In this document: positions 54,252-64,000 of the stretch, one piece after another | Numbering within the stretch: the first letter of the stretch is position 1 | Layout: every line of letters begins with the position of its first letter | Assembly: GCF_022230955.1 (NCBI RefSeq) | Contig: NZ_JAKKFI010000013.1 | Span: 42,006-106,005 of the forward strand | Length of the DNA stretch: 64,000 nt | From: Micromonospora cabrerizensis | GTDB taxonomy: Bacteria; Actinomycetota; Actinomycetes; Mycobacteriales; Micromonosporaceae | Reading direction: 5' to 3' | Made by a program: the position numbers and the translations under genes | Notes under the pieces: generated by a model | The model's database searches: none | Seen by the model: only the letters and a program-made list of their open reading frames with translations | What the model was told of the DNA's origin: nothing

Positions 54252-54890
54252 TCAGTCGACCGGTGGCCGCCAGGTCGCCCCGTGCAGGAGCTGGGCGGCA
54301 CCGAGCCAGGCCACATTCATCATCCGGGTGGCCGTCTTCTCCGGGTCGGCGTCCGGGTGGTCCGCGAGCCAGTCGGCCAGCGACTCGGTCGCGCCGACGA
54401 GGGCGTACGCGACGACCTCCAGGTCGACGGCGGCGATCTCACGGCCCTCGGCGCGCAACGCGTGGTCGAGCATCCCGGCGACCACCTCGACGAGCCGGGC
54501 CCGCATGGTGGCCAACTCCCCGGCGAACGGCTGCTCGCCCCGGGCCTGCCGGTAGAGCACCGCCCAGCCGTCCCGGTATGCGCCCACGAAGCCGAAGAAC
54601 GCCCTCAGCCCACGCCAGAGCCGCTCGTCGGCCGGCAGGTCGGGGGCGGCGGCTCCCGCGATGGCCTGCATCATCCGGGTGCCCTCCCGGTGCAGGCAGG
54701 CGACGAACAGCTCCTCCTTGGTGCCGAGGTACGCGTACACCATGGGCTTGGAGATGCCGGCATCCTCCGCGATCTCGTCCATGCTGGCGGCATGGAAGCC
54801 GCGACGGGAGAAGACCTTCACGGCCGCGTCGAGCATCTGCTGCTCGCGGACGGCGCGTGGCAGGCGCTTGAACGCGGGAACGGTGGACAC
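54252..54890 (-). CDS. TetR-family transcriptional regulator
   Basis: 212 residues. N-terminal HTH with MLDAAVKVFSRRGFHAASMDEIAEDAGISKPMVYAYLGTKEELF (cited in part) and an all-helical ligand domain. GTG 54890 was chosen because the family begins here; the longer open frame runs through the operator and promoter. It is divergent from the SCP2/acyl-CoA dehydrogenase genes and probably represses them in response to a fatty acyl-CoA or similar ligand. Confidence 0.92.
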   Translation of the reverse strand: MSTVPAFKRLPRAVREQQMLDAAVKVFSRRGFHAASMDEIAEDAGISKPMVYAYLGTKEELFVACLHREGTRMMQAIAGAAAPDLPADERLWRGLRAFFGFVGAYRDGWAVLYRQARGEQPFAGELATMRARLVEVVAGMLDHALRAEGREIAAVDLEVVAYALVGATESLADWLADHPDADPEKTATRMMNVAWLGAAQLLHGATWRPPVD

Positions 54891-54902
54891 CTTGCGAGCA
54901 TA

Positions 54903-54933
54903 CCTACTCGTGCGTAGGGTTACGCGCGAGTAG
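54903..54933. promoter_or_regulatory. Candidate TetR operator, site 2 (tetR/SCP2 intergenic)
   Basis: CCTACTCGTGCGTAGG (54903-54918) matches site 1 at 44470-44485 in pattern and length. It is nested in a larger dyad, CTACTCG at 54904-54910 with CGAGTAG at 54927-54933. It lies 13 bases from the tetR start and covers a TAGGGT that may be the SCP2 -10. Confidence 0.65.
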
Positions 54934-54957
54934 CCAATCTTTCGGAAGGCGCACCTG

Positions 54958-55410
54958 ATGACTGACTTCGACCCGGCCACCTTCGCCAACGTCGGCCCCA
55001 AGGAGTTCGCCCAGCTGGTCAAGTCCACCCCGGACGACAAGATCGCTCAGGTGATGTCCGGTGACCTGCGCGACAAGGTACTGGGCGAGGTGTTCGGCCG
55101 TATGCCGTCGCTGTTCCGCGCGGACCGGGCCGGCTCGACCAACGCGGTCATCCACTGGGTCATCACCGGTCGCCCCGACGGTGGCAGCGACACCTACGAG
55201 GTGGTCATCGCCGACGGCACCTGCGTCGTGAACGAGACCCCGCAGCACGACCCGAAGCTGAGCCTCACCATGGGCCCGGTCGAGTTCCTGAAGATCGTCT
55301 CCGGTGGCGCCAACCCGGTGATGATGTTCATGACCGGCAAGCTGAAGGCGAAGGGCGACCTCGGCCTCGCCGCCAACATCGCGAACCTGTTCGACATCCC
55401 CAAGGCCTGA
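54958..55410 (+). CDS. SCP2 sterol/lipid-binding domain protein
   Basis: 150 residues, soluble. SCP2-like fold: FANVGPKEFAQLVKSTPDDKIAQVM at the start, VIHWVITG, YEVVIADGTCVVNE, DPKLSLTMGPVEFLKIVSGGANPVMMFMTGKLKAKGDLGLAANI (cited in part), which is the ligand-tunnel region. Likely carries acyl chains or sterol-like lipids for the acyl-CoA dehydrogenase encoded one base after its stop. Confidence 0.92.
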   Translation: MTDFDPATFANVGPKEFAQLVKSTPDDKIAQVMSGDLRDKVLGEVFGRMPSLFRADRAGSTNAVIHWVITGRPDGGSDTYEVVIADGTCVVNETPQHDPKLSLTMGPVEFLKIVSGGANPVMMFMTGKLKAKGDLGLAANIANLFDIPKA

Positions 55411-55411
55411 C

Positions 55412-56626
55412 ATGGCTGAGTTCTCGCTCGACCTGAACGAGGAACAGCGGGATCTACGCGACTGGGTGCACGGCTTCGCCGCCGAGGTCGTGCGCCCGGC
55501 CGCCGCCGAGTGGGACGAGCGCGAGGAAACCCCGTGGCCGGTGATCCAGGAAGCCGCCAAGGTCGGCCTCTACGGCTTCGAGTTCCTCGCCACCTGCTGG
55601 GCCGACCCGACCGGGCTCTCCCTGGCGATCGCCAGCGAGGAACTCTTCTGGGGTGACGCCGGCATCGGCCTGTCCATCTTCGGCACCTCCCTCGCCGTCG
55701 CCGCCATCTACGGCGCCGGCACCCCCGACCAGATGGTCGAGTGGGTGCCGCAGTGCTTCGGCGACGTCGACTCGCCGACCGTCGCTGCGTTCTGCACCAG
55801 CGAACCCGAGGCCGGTTCCGACGTCGGCGCGATGCGCACCCGGGCCGTCTACGACGAGGCCACCGACGAATGGGTGCTCAACGGCCAGAAGGCGTACGCC
55901 ACCAACGGCGGGATCGCCGGCGTGCACGTGGTCACCGCCTCCGTCGACCCCACGCTCGGCTCCCGAGGCCAGGCGGCGTTCGTCGTACCACCGGGCACCC
56001 CCGGCCTGGCCGCCACCCGCAAGCTGCGCAAACTCGGCCTCCGCGCGTCACACACCGCCGATGTCTTCCTCGACGACGTACGCGTGCCCGGCCGCTGCCT
56101 GCTCGGCGGGCGGGACGCACTGCTGGAACGCCTCGACCGGGCCCGATCCGGTCAGCGGGCCACCGGCCAGGCCGCGATGCGCACGTTCGAGCTGTCCCGA
56201 CCCACGGTGGGCGCGCAGGCGCTCGGTGTGGCCCGGGCCGCCTACGAGTACGCCCTGGACTACGCGAAGGACCGGGTCCAGTTCGGACGACCCATCATCG
56301 AGAACCAGGCGGTCGCGTTCGCACTCGCCGACATGCGGATGGAGATCGACGCGGCGCGGCTGCTGGTCTGGCGTGCCTCGTGGATGGGCCGCAACAACCG
56401 CCCGTTCACCGCGGGTGAGGGCTCGATGTCCAAACTGAAGGCCGGCGAGGTGGCGGTGTCGGTCACCGAGAAGGCGGTGCAGTTACTCGGCGGGGCGGGC
56501 TTCCTGCGCGACCACCCGGTCGAGCGCTGGTACCGGGACGCCAAGATCTACACCATCTTCGAGGGCACCTCGGAGATCCAACGACTGGTGATCTCCCGGG
56601 CGATCTCCGGGATGCAGATCCGCTGA
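55412..56626 (+). CDS. Acyl-CoA dehydrogenase
   Basis: 404-residue FAD enzyme. CTSEPEAGSDVGAMRTRA and LNGQKAYATNGGIA are the flavin-contact motifs, RVQFGRPIIENQAVAFALADM and AEYVQLLGGAGF-like VTEKAVQLLGGAGFLRDHPVE the C-terminal signatures, with the catalytic Glu expected in IFEGTSEIQRLVI. Second gene of the TetR-controlled lipid operon. Confidence 0.95.
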   Translation: MAEFSLDLNEEQRDLRDWVHGFAAEVVRPAAAEWDEREETPWPVIQEAAKVGLYGFEFLATCWADPTGLSLAIASEELFWGDAGIGLSIFGTSLAVAAIYGAGTPDQMVEWVPQCFGDVDSPTVAAFCTSEPEAGSDVGAMRTRAVYDEATDEWVLNGQKAYATNGGIAGVHVVTASVDPTLGSRGQAAFVVPPGTPGLAATRKLRKLGLRASHTADVFLDDVRVPGRCLLGGRDALLERLDRARSGQRATGQAAMRTFELSRPTVGAQALGVARAAYEYALDYAKDRVQFGRPIIENQAVAFALADMRMEIDAARLLVWRASWMGRNNRPFTAGEGSMSKLKAGEVAVSVTEKAVQLLGGAGFLRDHPVERWYRDAKIYTIFEGTSEIQRLVISRAISGMQIR

Positions 56627-56820
56627 CCACCGTCGGCCCGGCGCCTCACCAGGAGGGTCGGGCCGACGGTGGCCCGGATTCCACGATCTGTGCCGTCTTC
56701 GTCACCCCGCGCCGACGCCAACTGGGCCTTCAGCCGCGCCCAGTGCATGATCAAGGAAGAAGCCCTGATGGACGGGCAGGCCACTGCCCCGTCCGCGCAC
56801 CACCCTAGGAGGTCTGCGGC

Positions 56821-58383
56821 ATGGACCTGCCGTTCGTCATCGCCACCCTGACCCGTCGCGGGCTGCTCACCCCCGGCAGCCCGGTCCGGGTCGCCTCGCA
56901 GCTCAACGCCCTGCGTACCTGGGGATGGAGCCTGGCGGGCGAGTTGCGCCAGGCGGCCGCCCGGGACCCCGGCCGCGCGGCGGTCATCGATGAGGACGGC
57001 GTCGAGCTGACCTACCACGACCTGCTCGACCGGGCCGAACGGATGGCCAGGTCGATGCGGGCCGGGCTCGGCGTGCAGGCCGGCGACCGGATCGGCGTGC
57101 TCTGCCGCAACCACCACGGGCTGATCGAGACGATCGTCGCCGCCACCCTGCTCGGCGTCGACGCGGTGCTGGTCAACACCGGCCTCTCCGCAGCCCAGCT
57201 CGGCACCGTCGCCGAGGAGCAAAGGCTGCGACTGCTCGTGCACGACGACGAGTTCGCCGACCGGGTCCTCGGTCTCCCCGCCGAGCTGCCCCGGCTCGAC
57301 GAACGCACCCGCGAGGAGCTGGTGGCCGGCGCGCTGCCGGGTGACCTGCACCCGCCGGAGCGGGACGGCCGGATCATCGTGCTCACGTCCGGCACCACCG
57401 GTACGCCCAAGGGCGCCCGCCGTCCCACCCCGAGCGGCTTCGGCCCACTGGTGTCCATCATCGACCGCATCCCGCTGCACGCCCGGGACCGGGTGATGAT
57501 CGCCGCACCGATCTTCCACACCTGGGGGTTCGCCGCCCTCCAGGTCTGCCTGGCACTGCGGGCCACCATCGTGCTGCACCGACGCTTCGACCCGGCCGCC
57601 ACGCTCGCCGCCCTGACCGCCAACCGGTGCGACGCGCTGTTCGCCGTACCCGTGATGGTGCAGCGACTGCTGGAGGTGCCCCCGCCGGACCCGCGCCCCC
57701 CGCTCAAGGTCGTCGCGGTCAGCGGCTCGGCCCTGCCCGGCGGGCTCGCGCCGAAGTTCATGGACGCCTACGGCGACGTCCTGTACAACCTCTACGGCTC
57801 CACCGAGGTCTCCTGGGCGTCGATCGCCGACCCGCAGGACCTGCGACAGGCACCCACCACCGCCGGCCGGCCACCCCACGGCACCCGGCTGGAAATGCTC
57901 GACGACGCCGGCCAGCCGGTGCCGGCCGGACGCGTCGGGCGGATCTTCGTCGGCAACGAGATGCTCTTCGAGGGCTACACCTCCGGCGTCAACCGGGAAA
58001 CCCACGACGGCCTGCTCGACACCGGCGACCTCGGCCGGCTCAACGCCGACGGGCTGCTCTTCGTCGACGGACGGGCCGACGACATGATCGTCTCCGGTGG
58101 CGAGAACGTCTTCCCCTCCGAGGTGGAGGATCTGCTCGCCCAACTGCCGCAGGTCCGCGAAGTGGCCGTGATCGGCGTACCCGACCCCGAGTACGGCCAG
58201 CGCCTGTCCGCGTTCCTCGCCCTGCACCCCGACGAGACGCTCGACCCCGAGGCGGTACGCGAGTACGTCCGGCACTATCTGGCGCGCTTCAGCGTCCCTC
58301 GGGACGTGATCTTCGTGAAATACCTGCCCCGTAACGCCACCGGCAAGGTGCTCGCCCGGGAACTGCGCCGCTACTACGGCTGA
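56821..58383 (+). CDS. Acyl-CoA synthetase (AMP-dependent ligase, FadD type)
   Basis: 520-residue adenylate-forming enzyme that activates fatty acids to acyl-CoA. Phosphate loop LTSGTTGTPKGARRP, APIFHTWGFAA, the YGSTEVSW motif, the hinge DTGDLGRLNADG and the catalytic C-terminal Lys in PRNATGKVLARELR. AGGAGG lies eight bases before the ATG. It follows the dehydrogenase by 194 bases, a gap with a minor CG hairpin and no gene; probably same lipid module. Confidence 0.95.
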   Translation: MDLPFVIATLTRRGLLTPGSPVRVASQLNALRTWGWSLAGELRQAAARDPGRAAVIDEDGVELTYHDLLDRAERMARSMRAGLGVQAGDRIGVLCRNHHGLIETIVAATLLGVDAVLVNTGLSAAQLGTVAEEQRLRLLVHDDEFADRVLGLPAELPRLDERTREELVAGALPGDLHPPERDGRIIVLTSGTTGTPKGARRPTPSGFGPLVSIIDRIPLHARDRVMIAAPIFHTWGFAALQVCLALRATIVLHRRFDPAATLAALTANRCDALFAVPVMVQRLLEVPPPDPRPPLKVVAVSGSALPGGLAPKFMDAYGDVLYNLYGSTEVSWASIADPQDLRQAPTTAGRPPHGTRLEMLDDAGQPVPAGRVGRIFVGNEMLFEGYTSGVNRETHDGLLDTGDLGRLNADGLLFVDGRADDMIVSGGENVFPSEVEDLLAQLPQVREVAVIGVPDPEYGQRLSAFLALHPDETLDPEAVREYVRHYLARFSVPRDVIFVKYLPRNATGKVLARELRRYYG

Positions 58384-58415
58384 GTCGCCGCTCAGTTCAC
58401 AGCTCCGCGGGCGCT

Positions 58416-58475
58416 CAGCCCGGCCGGCTTTCAGCCCGGCCGGCATCCAGCCCGGCCGGCTCAGCTTGGCCGGCT
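58416..58475. repeat. 14-16 bp tandem repeat between convergent fadD-like gene and purD
   Basis: CAGCCCGGCCGGCTTT, CAGCCCGGCCGGCATC, CAGCCCGGCCGGCT and CAGCTTGGCCGGCT follow each other directly and run up to the stop codon of purD. Each unit holds the palindrome CCGGCCGG or a near copy. Confidence 0.85.
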
Positions 58476-59725
58476 CAGCTTGGGATCGTGATCCGGCCGT
58501 CGAGGGCGGCGGCGGCGATGTCGGTGCGGTGCTGCGAGCCGGCCAACTCCACCCCGTCCACCAACGCGTACGCGGCGTCCCGCGCGGCGGCCAGGTCGGA
58601 GCCGGTGGCCGTACCGCAGAGAACCCTGCCGCCCGCGGAGAGCAACGCGCCGTCGCTGGCCCGGCGGGCGGTGCCCGCGTGGATGATGCCCGGCCGGTCC
58701 GCGCCGGTGATGACGTCGCCGGTGCGCGGCGCGGCCGGATAGCCCGCGGAGGCGAGCACCACGGTGACGGCGCTGCCGTCCCGCCACCGCAGCGGCGGAT
58801 GCTCGGCCAGCGTGCCGGTGGCCGACGCGTGCAGCAGCCCGCCCAGCGGGGTCTCCAGCAACGCGAGCACCACCTGGGTCTCCGGGTCACCGAAGCGCGC
58901 GTTGAACTCGATCACCCGGGGGCCGGCAGCGGTGATCGCGAGCCCGACGTAGAGCAGACCAGCGAACGGGGTGCCCCGGTGGCGCATCTCCGCGAGCGTC
59001 GGGTGGACCACGTCGCGCATGACGTCGTCGACCAGGCCGGGCGGCGCCCAGGCCAACGGCGCGTACGCCCCCATGCCACCGGTGTTCGGCCCCGTGTCGC
59101 CGTCACCGAGGCGCTTGAAGTCCTGGGCTGGCAGCAGCGGCAGCGCCGCCTCACCATCGGTGACCACGAAGAGGCTGACCTCCGGGCCGTCGAGGAACTC
59201 CTCGACCACGACCCGACCACACTCGTTCGCGTGGGCCAGCGCGGCGGACCGGTCGTCGGTCACCACCACGCCCTTGCCGGCAGCCAGCCCGTCGTCCTTC
59301 ACCACGTACGGGGCGCCAAACTCGTCCAGCGCCCGAGCGGTGCTGTCCTCGTCCGTGCAGACGTACGCCCGAGCGGTCGGCACGCCGGCGGCGGTCATGA
59401 CGTCCTTGGCGAACGCCTTGGAGCCCTCCAGTTGAGCGGCCGCGCCGGATGGACCGAACACGGCGATGCCCTTGGCGCGGACAGCATCGGCGACCCCGGC
59501 AACCAACGGTGCCTCCGGCCCGATCACCACCAGGTCAGCAGCGGTCTCCACGGCCAGCGCCGCCACCGCCGCCGGATCTGTCGGAGTAACCGTCCGCAGC
59601 TCGGCCAGGCTCGCGATCCCCGGGTTGCCAGGCGCAGCAACAACCGCGGAAACAGCCGGATCCGCCACCAACCCGAGGGCGAGCGCATGCTCCCGCCCAC
59701 CGCCACCAACCAAGAGAACCCGCAC
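58475..59725 (-). CDS. purD: Phosphoribosylamine-glycine ligase
   Basis: Second purine step: ATP-grasp ligation of glycine to phosphoribosylamine. 416 residues. [19 protein letters not shown] at the start, [19 protein letters not shown], the ATP-grasp loop [32 protein letters not shown] and [14 protein letters not shown] (metal ligands). GTG 59725 has AGGA upstream. Expressed away from purB and toward fadD. Confidence 0.97.
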   Translation of the reverse strand: MRVLLVGGGGREHALALGLVADPAVSAVVAAPGNPGIASLAELRTVTPTDPAAVAALAVETAADLVVIGPEAPLVAGVADAVRAKGIAVFGPSGAAAQLEGSKAFAKDVMTAAGVPTARAYVCTDEDSTARALDEFGAPYVVKDDGLAAGKGVVVTDDRSAALAHANECGRVVVEEFLDGPEVSLFVVTDGEAALPLLPAQDFKRLGDGDTGPNTGGMGAYAPLAWAPPGLVDDVMRDVVHPTLAEMRHRGTPFAGLLYVGLAITAAGPRVIEFNARFGDPETQVVLALLETPLGGLLHASATGTLAEHPPLRWRDGSAVTVVLASAGYPAAPRTGDVITGADRPGIIHAGTARRASDGALLSAGGRVLCGTATGSDLAAARDAAYALVDGVELAGSQHRTDIAAAALDGRITIPS

Positions 59726-59819
59726 GACCGAGATCCTACTGTCCCCCACCCCAACCCCACCCACACCGCCCAGCCGCCGCCCACCCCACCCCGTCCCACC
59801 CCGCCCGCCCCGCCGTCGG
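59726..59819. other. C-rich (plus strand) low-complexity tract upstream of purD
   Basis: From about 59740 to 59815 the plus strand reads almost only C with scattered A/G (CCCCACC units), so the strand that is transcribed into the minus-strand genes is G-rich. It joins the family B palindrome at 59820-59876 and resembles the flanks of the 41.5-kb copy. Confidence 0.7.
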
Positions 59820-59876
59820 TGATCAAGAGGTTTGCGTCAAAAACGGGCCGATGTCTGACGCAAAACTTCTTGATCA
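59820..59876. repeat. Family B dispersed palindrome, copy 2
   Basis: Arms TGATCAAGAGGTTTGCGTCA (59820-59839) and a 21-base right arm ending CTTCTTGATCA (59856-59876) match with one bulge and one mismatch. The last three bases form the stop codon of the DUF559-like gene. Confidence 0.9.
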
Positions 59877-60830
59877 GCGTTGCTGGTGTCGGGCAGCCGC
59901 AATCGCTTGGCGGACCGTGTGAGGTATGTAGGTGGGGTGCAGGGTGTCCTGCCAGGTGAAGCGGAGGATGGTCCAACCAGCGTTGACCAGGCGATTCTGA
60001 CGGCGACGGTCGGCAAAGGCCGCCTGCACAGTGCCGTGCGCGTCACGACCATCCGCTTCGGCGATCACTCTGGGGCCGCGCCAACCCAGGTCGCCAATGC
60101 CGAGCAGGTATCCGTCGTCGTCGCGTACCTCAAGTTGGAGGGTGTCTGGCGGAACCCGTCCGTCAATGCATCGCAGTCGGCTACGGGTCTCCAGCGGTGA
60201 CTGCGCCCGCCCGTCCGCTTCGGCCAGGTAGGTGCGGGCCGCAACCGCGCCTCGCCGCCCCCGAATGAGTCTAGGGATCGCCGCCAGTTGCGCTGGATCG
60301 ATACGTCGCTGGTTCAGCGCCGAATCGAGGACTGAGACCGCGGGATACCGATCAACCCGCAGAACCACATCCGAGACGGTGCGGAGCGGAGAGGTCGTCC
60401 GAATGCCAGCAACCTCACCGATATCGCCAGGGCTGACAGTCACCTGATGCACGGTCAGCCACGGCGCCAGGGCGCGCCGGGGCCGGGGTCGGTCGACCGG
60501 TACCGAGACGTGGACCTGCGCGGTCCGCCAGAGACCCGCAATTCCATGCAGCTCCAGCGCAGTGTCCAGAACAGCGAAGGCACCTGGGCCGAGGCTGACG
60601 GCTGCGGCGCGGATCCGTGCGCGCCGCAGCGTCGATTCACTCAGCTCCACGTCCAGCACGAAGCAGCCGCGCAGAATCCGTCGCCACCTGCCGGATCGGT
60701 GCAGCTGTCGGACCTGGTCCCTGGTCAGGCCGGCACGCAACGCCTGACCCAGGGTGATCATCCCGTCCTGCCCGGCCGCGATACGACGAAGAAGTTGGTG
60801 TTGTCCCACCCCCACACCCTGCCGAGTCAC
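59874..60830 (-). CDS. AbiEi-like winged helix plus DUF559/Vsr-like nuclease-domain protein
   Basis: About 318 residues. The N-terminal part (ITLGQALRAGLTRDQVRQLHRSGRWRRI, cited in part) is the AbiEi-type winged helix common in actinobacteria. The C-terminal part (RVIAEADGRDAHGTVQAAFADRRRQNRLVNAGWTILRFTWQD, cited in part) matches the DUF559/Vsr-like PD-(D/E)xK fold, with the acidic residue in IAEADG and a later Arg/Trp block. Start uncertain (GTG 60830, 60815 or 60809). It lies between two family B palindromes; its stop is inside one of them. Confidence 0.75.
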   Translation of the reverse strand: MTRQGVGVGQHQLLRRIAAGQDGMITLGQALRAGLTRDQVRQLHRSGRWRRILRGCFVLDVELSESTLRRARIRAAAVSLGPGAFAVLDTALELHGIAGLWRTAQVHVSVPVDRPRPRRALAPWLTVHQVTVSPGDIGEVAGIRTTSPLRTVSDVVLRVDRYPAVSVLDSALNQRRIDPAQLAAIPRLIRGRRGAVAARTYLAEADGRAQSPLETRSRLRCIDGRVPPDTLQLEVRDDDGYLLGIGDLGWRGPRVIAEADGRDAHGTVQAAFADRRRQNRLVNAGWTILRFTWQDTLHPTYIPHTVRQAIAAARHQQR

Positions 60831-60896
60831 CCCGTCCAACCGAAGCCCCTGTGGATAACCTCAGCAGCCCTGGGGATAACCGCCTGCCAACCCTGG

Positions 60897-60952
60897 TGAT
60901 CAAGAGGTTTCCGTCAATTTTACGCGGATTCCTGACGCAAACTTCTTGATCA
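60897..60952. repeat. Family B dispersed palindrome, copy 3
   Basis: Arms TGATCAAGAGGTTTCCGTCA (60897-60916) and TGACGCAAACTTCTTGATCA (60933-60952) differ at two positions; the symmetry extends outward through CCCTGG / CCAGGG. It sits between the start of the DUF559-like gene and the 3' end of purA. Confidence 0.9.
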
Positions 60953-60957
60953 CCAGG

Positions 60958-60993
60958 GTGGGCGGGTGGGTGGGTGGGTGGGTGGGTGGGTGG
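60958..60993. repeat. (GGGT)n microsatellite, potential G-quadruplex
   Basis: After GGGTGGGC, the unit GGGT repeats seven times without interruption, followed by a further G-rich stretch up to the purA stop at 61012. The plus strand could form a G-quadruplex; the purA transcript carries the C-rich complement. Confidence 0.85.
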
Positions 60994-61011
60994 CCTGGGG
61001 GGCGCCGTGGG

Positions 61012-63574
<2,563 letters not shown>

Positions 63575-63668
63575 CCTCCGGCCGCGCGGAGCGGCCGACC
63601 TCGGCTGCGCCGACCGCCCCTCGTGGGCGGATGCGCCTATCCTCGCAGGAGGACTGGGGAGGGCCCTA

Positions 63669-64000
63669 ATGGACGAGAACGCCGACCGGGCGCAGGTGCA
63701 CGGCCAGCAGCCGGTGCCGGAGCGGGACATCGAACCACTCTGGCCACCGGATCCGGCCGACCGGGGCGCCGGGCCCGTCGTACCGCCCTGGGCGGCGGTC
63801 GCCGAGCAGCGGGGCGCGCCGTCGTCGTCCGCGCCCGGGCCGGTGACGCCGCCGGTGGCGGCACCGCCGATCAACCGGCCGCCGGTTCCCGGGCAGCCCG
63901 GAGCTGCCCCGCTGCCGCCACCTTCGCCGTCCGACTACCCGTCGCTGAGCGGCGCCGTTCCGGCACCCGGGGGTTGGGGTGTCGGCGGCCCGGCCGGCGG
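63669..64000 (+). CDS. Proline-rich hypothetical protein (partial)
   Basis: The first 110 codons, running off the right edge. The visible part is Pro/Ala/Gly-rich and disordered (PLWPPDPADRG, PPINRPPVPGQPG, PSDYPSLSG), typical of the cytoplasmic N-terminus of actinobacterial membrane proteins. GGGGAGGG lies upstream of the ATG. No domain can be named. Confidence 0.6.
   Translation, partial: MDENADRAQVHGQQPVPERDIEPLWPPDPADRGAGPVVPPWAAVAEQRGAPSSSAPGPVTPPVAAPPINRPPVPGQPGAAPLPPPSPSDYPSLSGAVPAPGGWGVGGPAG

Overview
The window is high-GC actinobacterial DNA, most likely Micromonosporaceae (a Micromonospora-like genome). The signs are very strong GC3 bias, many GTG/TTG starts, BldC and DUF3073 proteins, an F420-type PPOX oxidoreductase, a B12-type MerR regulator beside carotenoid genes, and palindromic dispersed repeats in 3' regions. 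No phage, integrase, transposase or CRISPR array was seen; it reads as core chromosome with a few accessory modules.

Layout. 0-4.5 kb: a sugar ABC importer (two permeases and a lipoprotein) behind a LacI regulator. 4.6-14 kb: a disulfide oxidoreductase, a beta-lactamase-like hydrolase, then a light-response/carotenoid block in which photolyase-crtB diverge from crtE-crtI-idi-MerR(B12). 14-15.3 kb: a NodB deacetylase and tRNA-Glu, tRNA-Asp and tRNA-Phe. 15.6-25.9 kb: mixed genes, including a collagen-like Gly/Pro protein, an apparently circularly permuted substrate-binding lipoprotein, an enoyl-CoA hydratase/3-hydroxyacyl-CoA dehydrogenase pair and bldC. 26-29 kb: a branched-chain amino acid dehydrogenase, DUF3073 and a two-gene radical-SAM RiPP cassette (AmcB/AmcA-like). 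29-43 kb and 58-62 kb: purine biosynthesis (purM, purF, purS-Q-L, purB, purD, purA), broken up by a prion-like-tailed membrane protein, a comB homologue, a trypsin-like protease and a YbjQ protein. 43-47 kb and 54-58 kb: two lipid modules (thiolase / FabG4-like / MaoC; TetR / SCP2 / acyl-CoA dehydrogenase / acyl-CoA ligase) whose promoters share a 16-bp palindrome. 47-51 kb: a tightly coupled four-gene operon (NrtR-like NUDIX, J-domain/kinase-like protein, vWA-like protein, divergent PurA paralogue). 51-54 kb: a two-component system between two DedA paralogues.

Most interesting points: (1) the 46.9-50.9 kb operon, a candidate undescribed system; (2) the RiPP cassette; (3) the permuted binding protein; (4) three families of dispersed intergenic elements (A: 75-77 bp palindromes; B: 56-57 bp palindromes with C-rich flanks, two copies bracketing a DUF559-like gene; C: a ~45 bp element whose first three bases form the stop codon of the preceding gene); (5) a shared operator that suggests one lipid regulon.

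All calls come from reading the sequence and from memory of protein families; no database search was run. Start codons were chosen from ribosome-binding sites, overlaps and family length.
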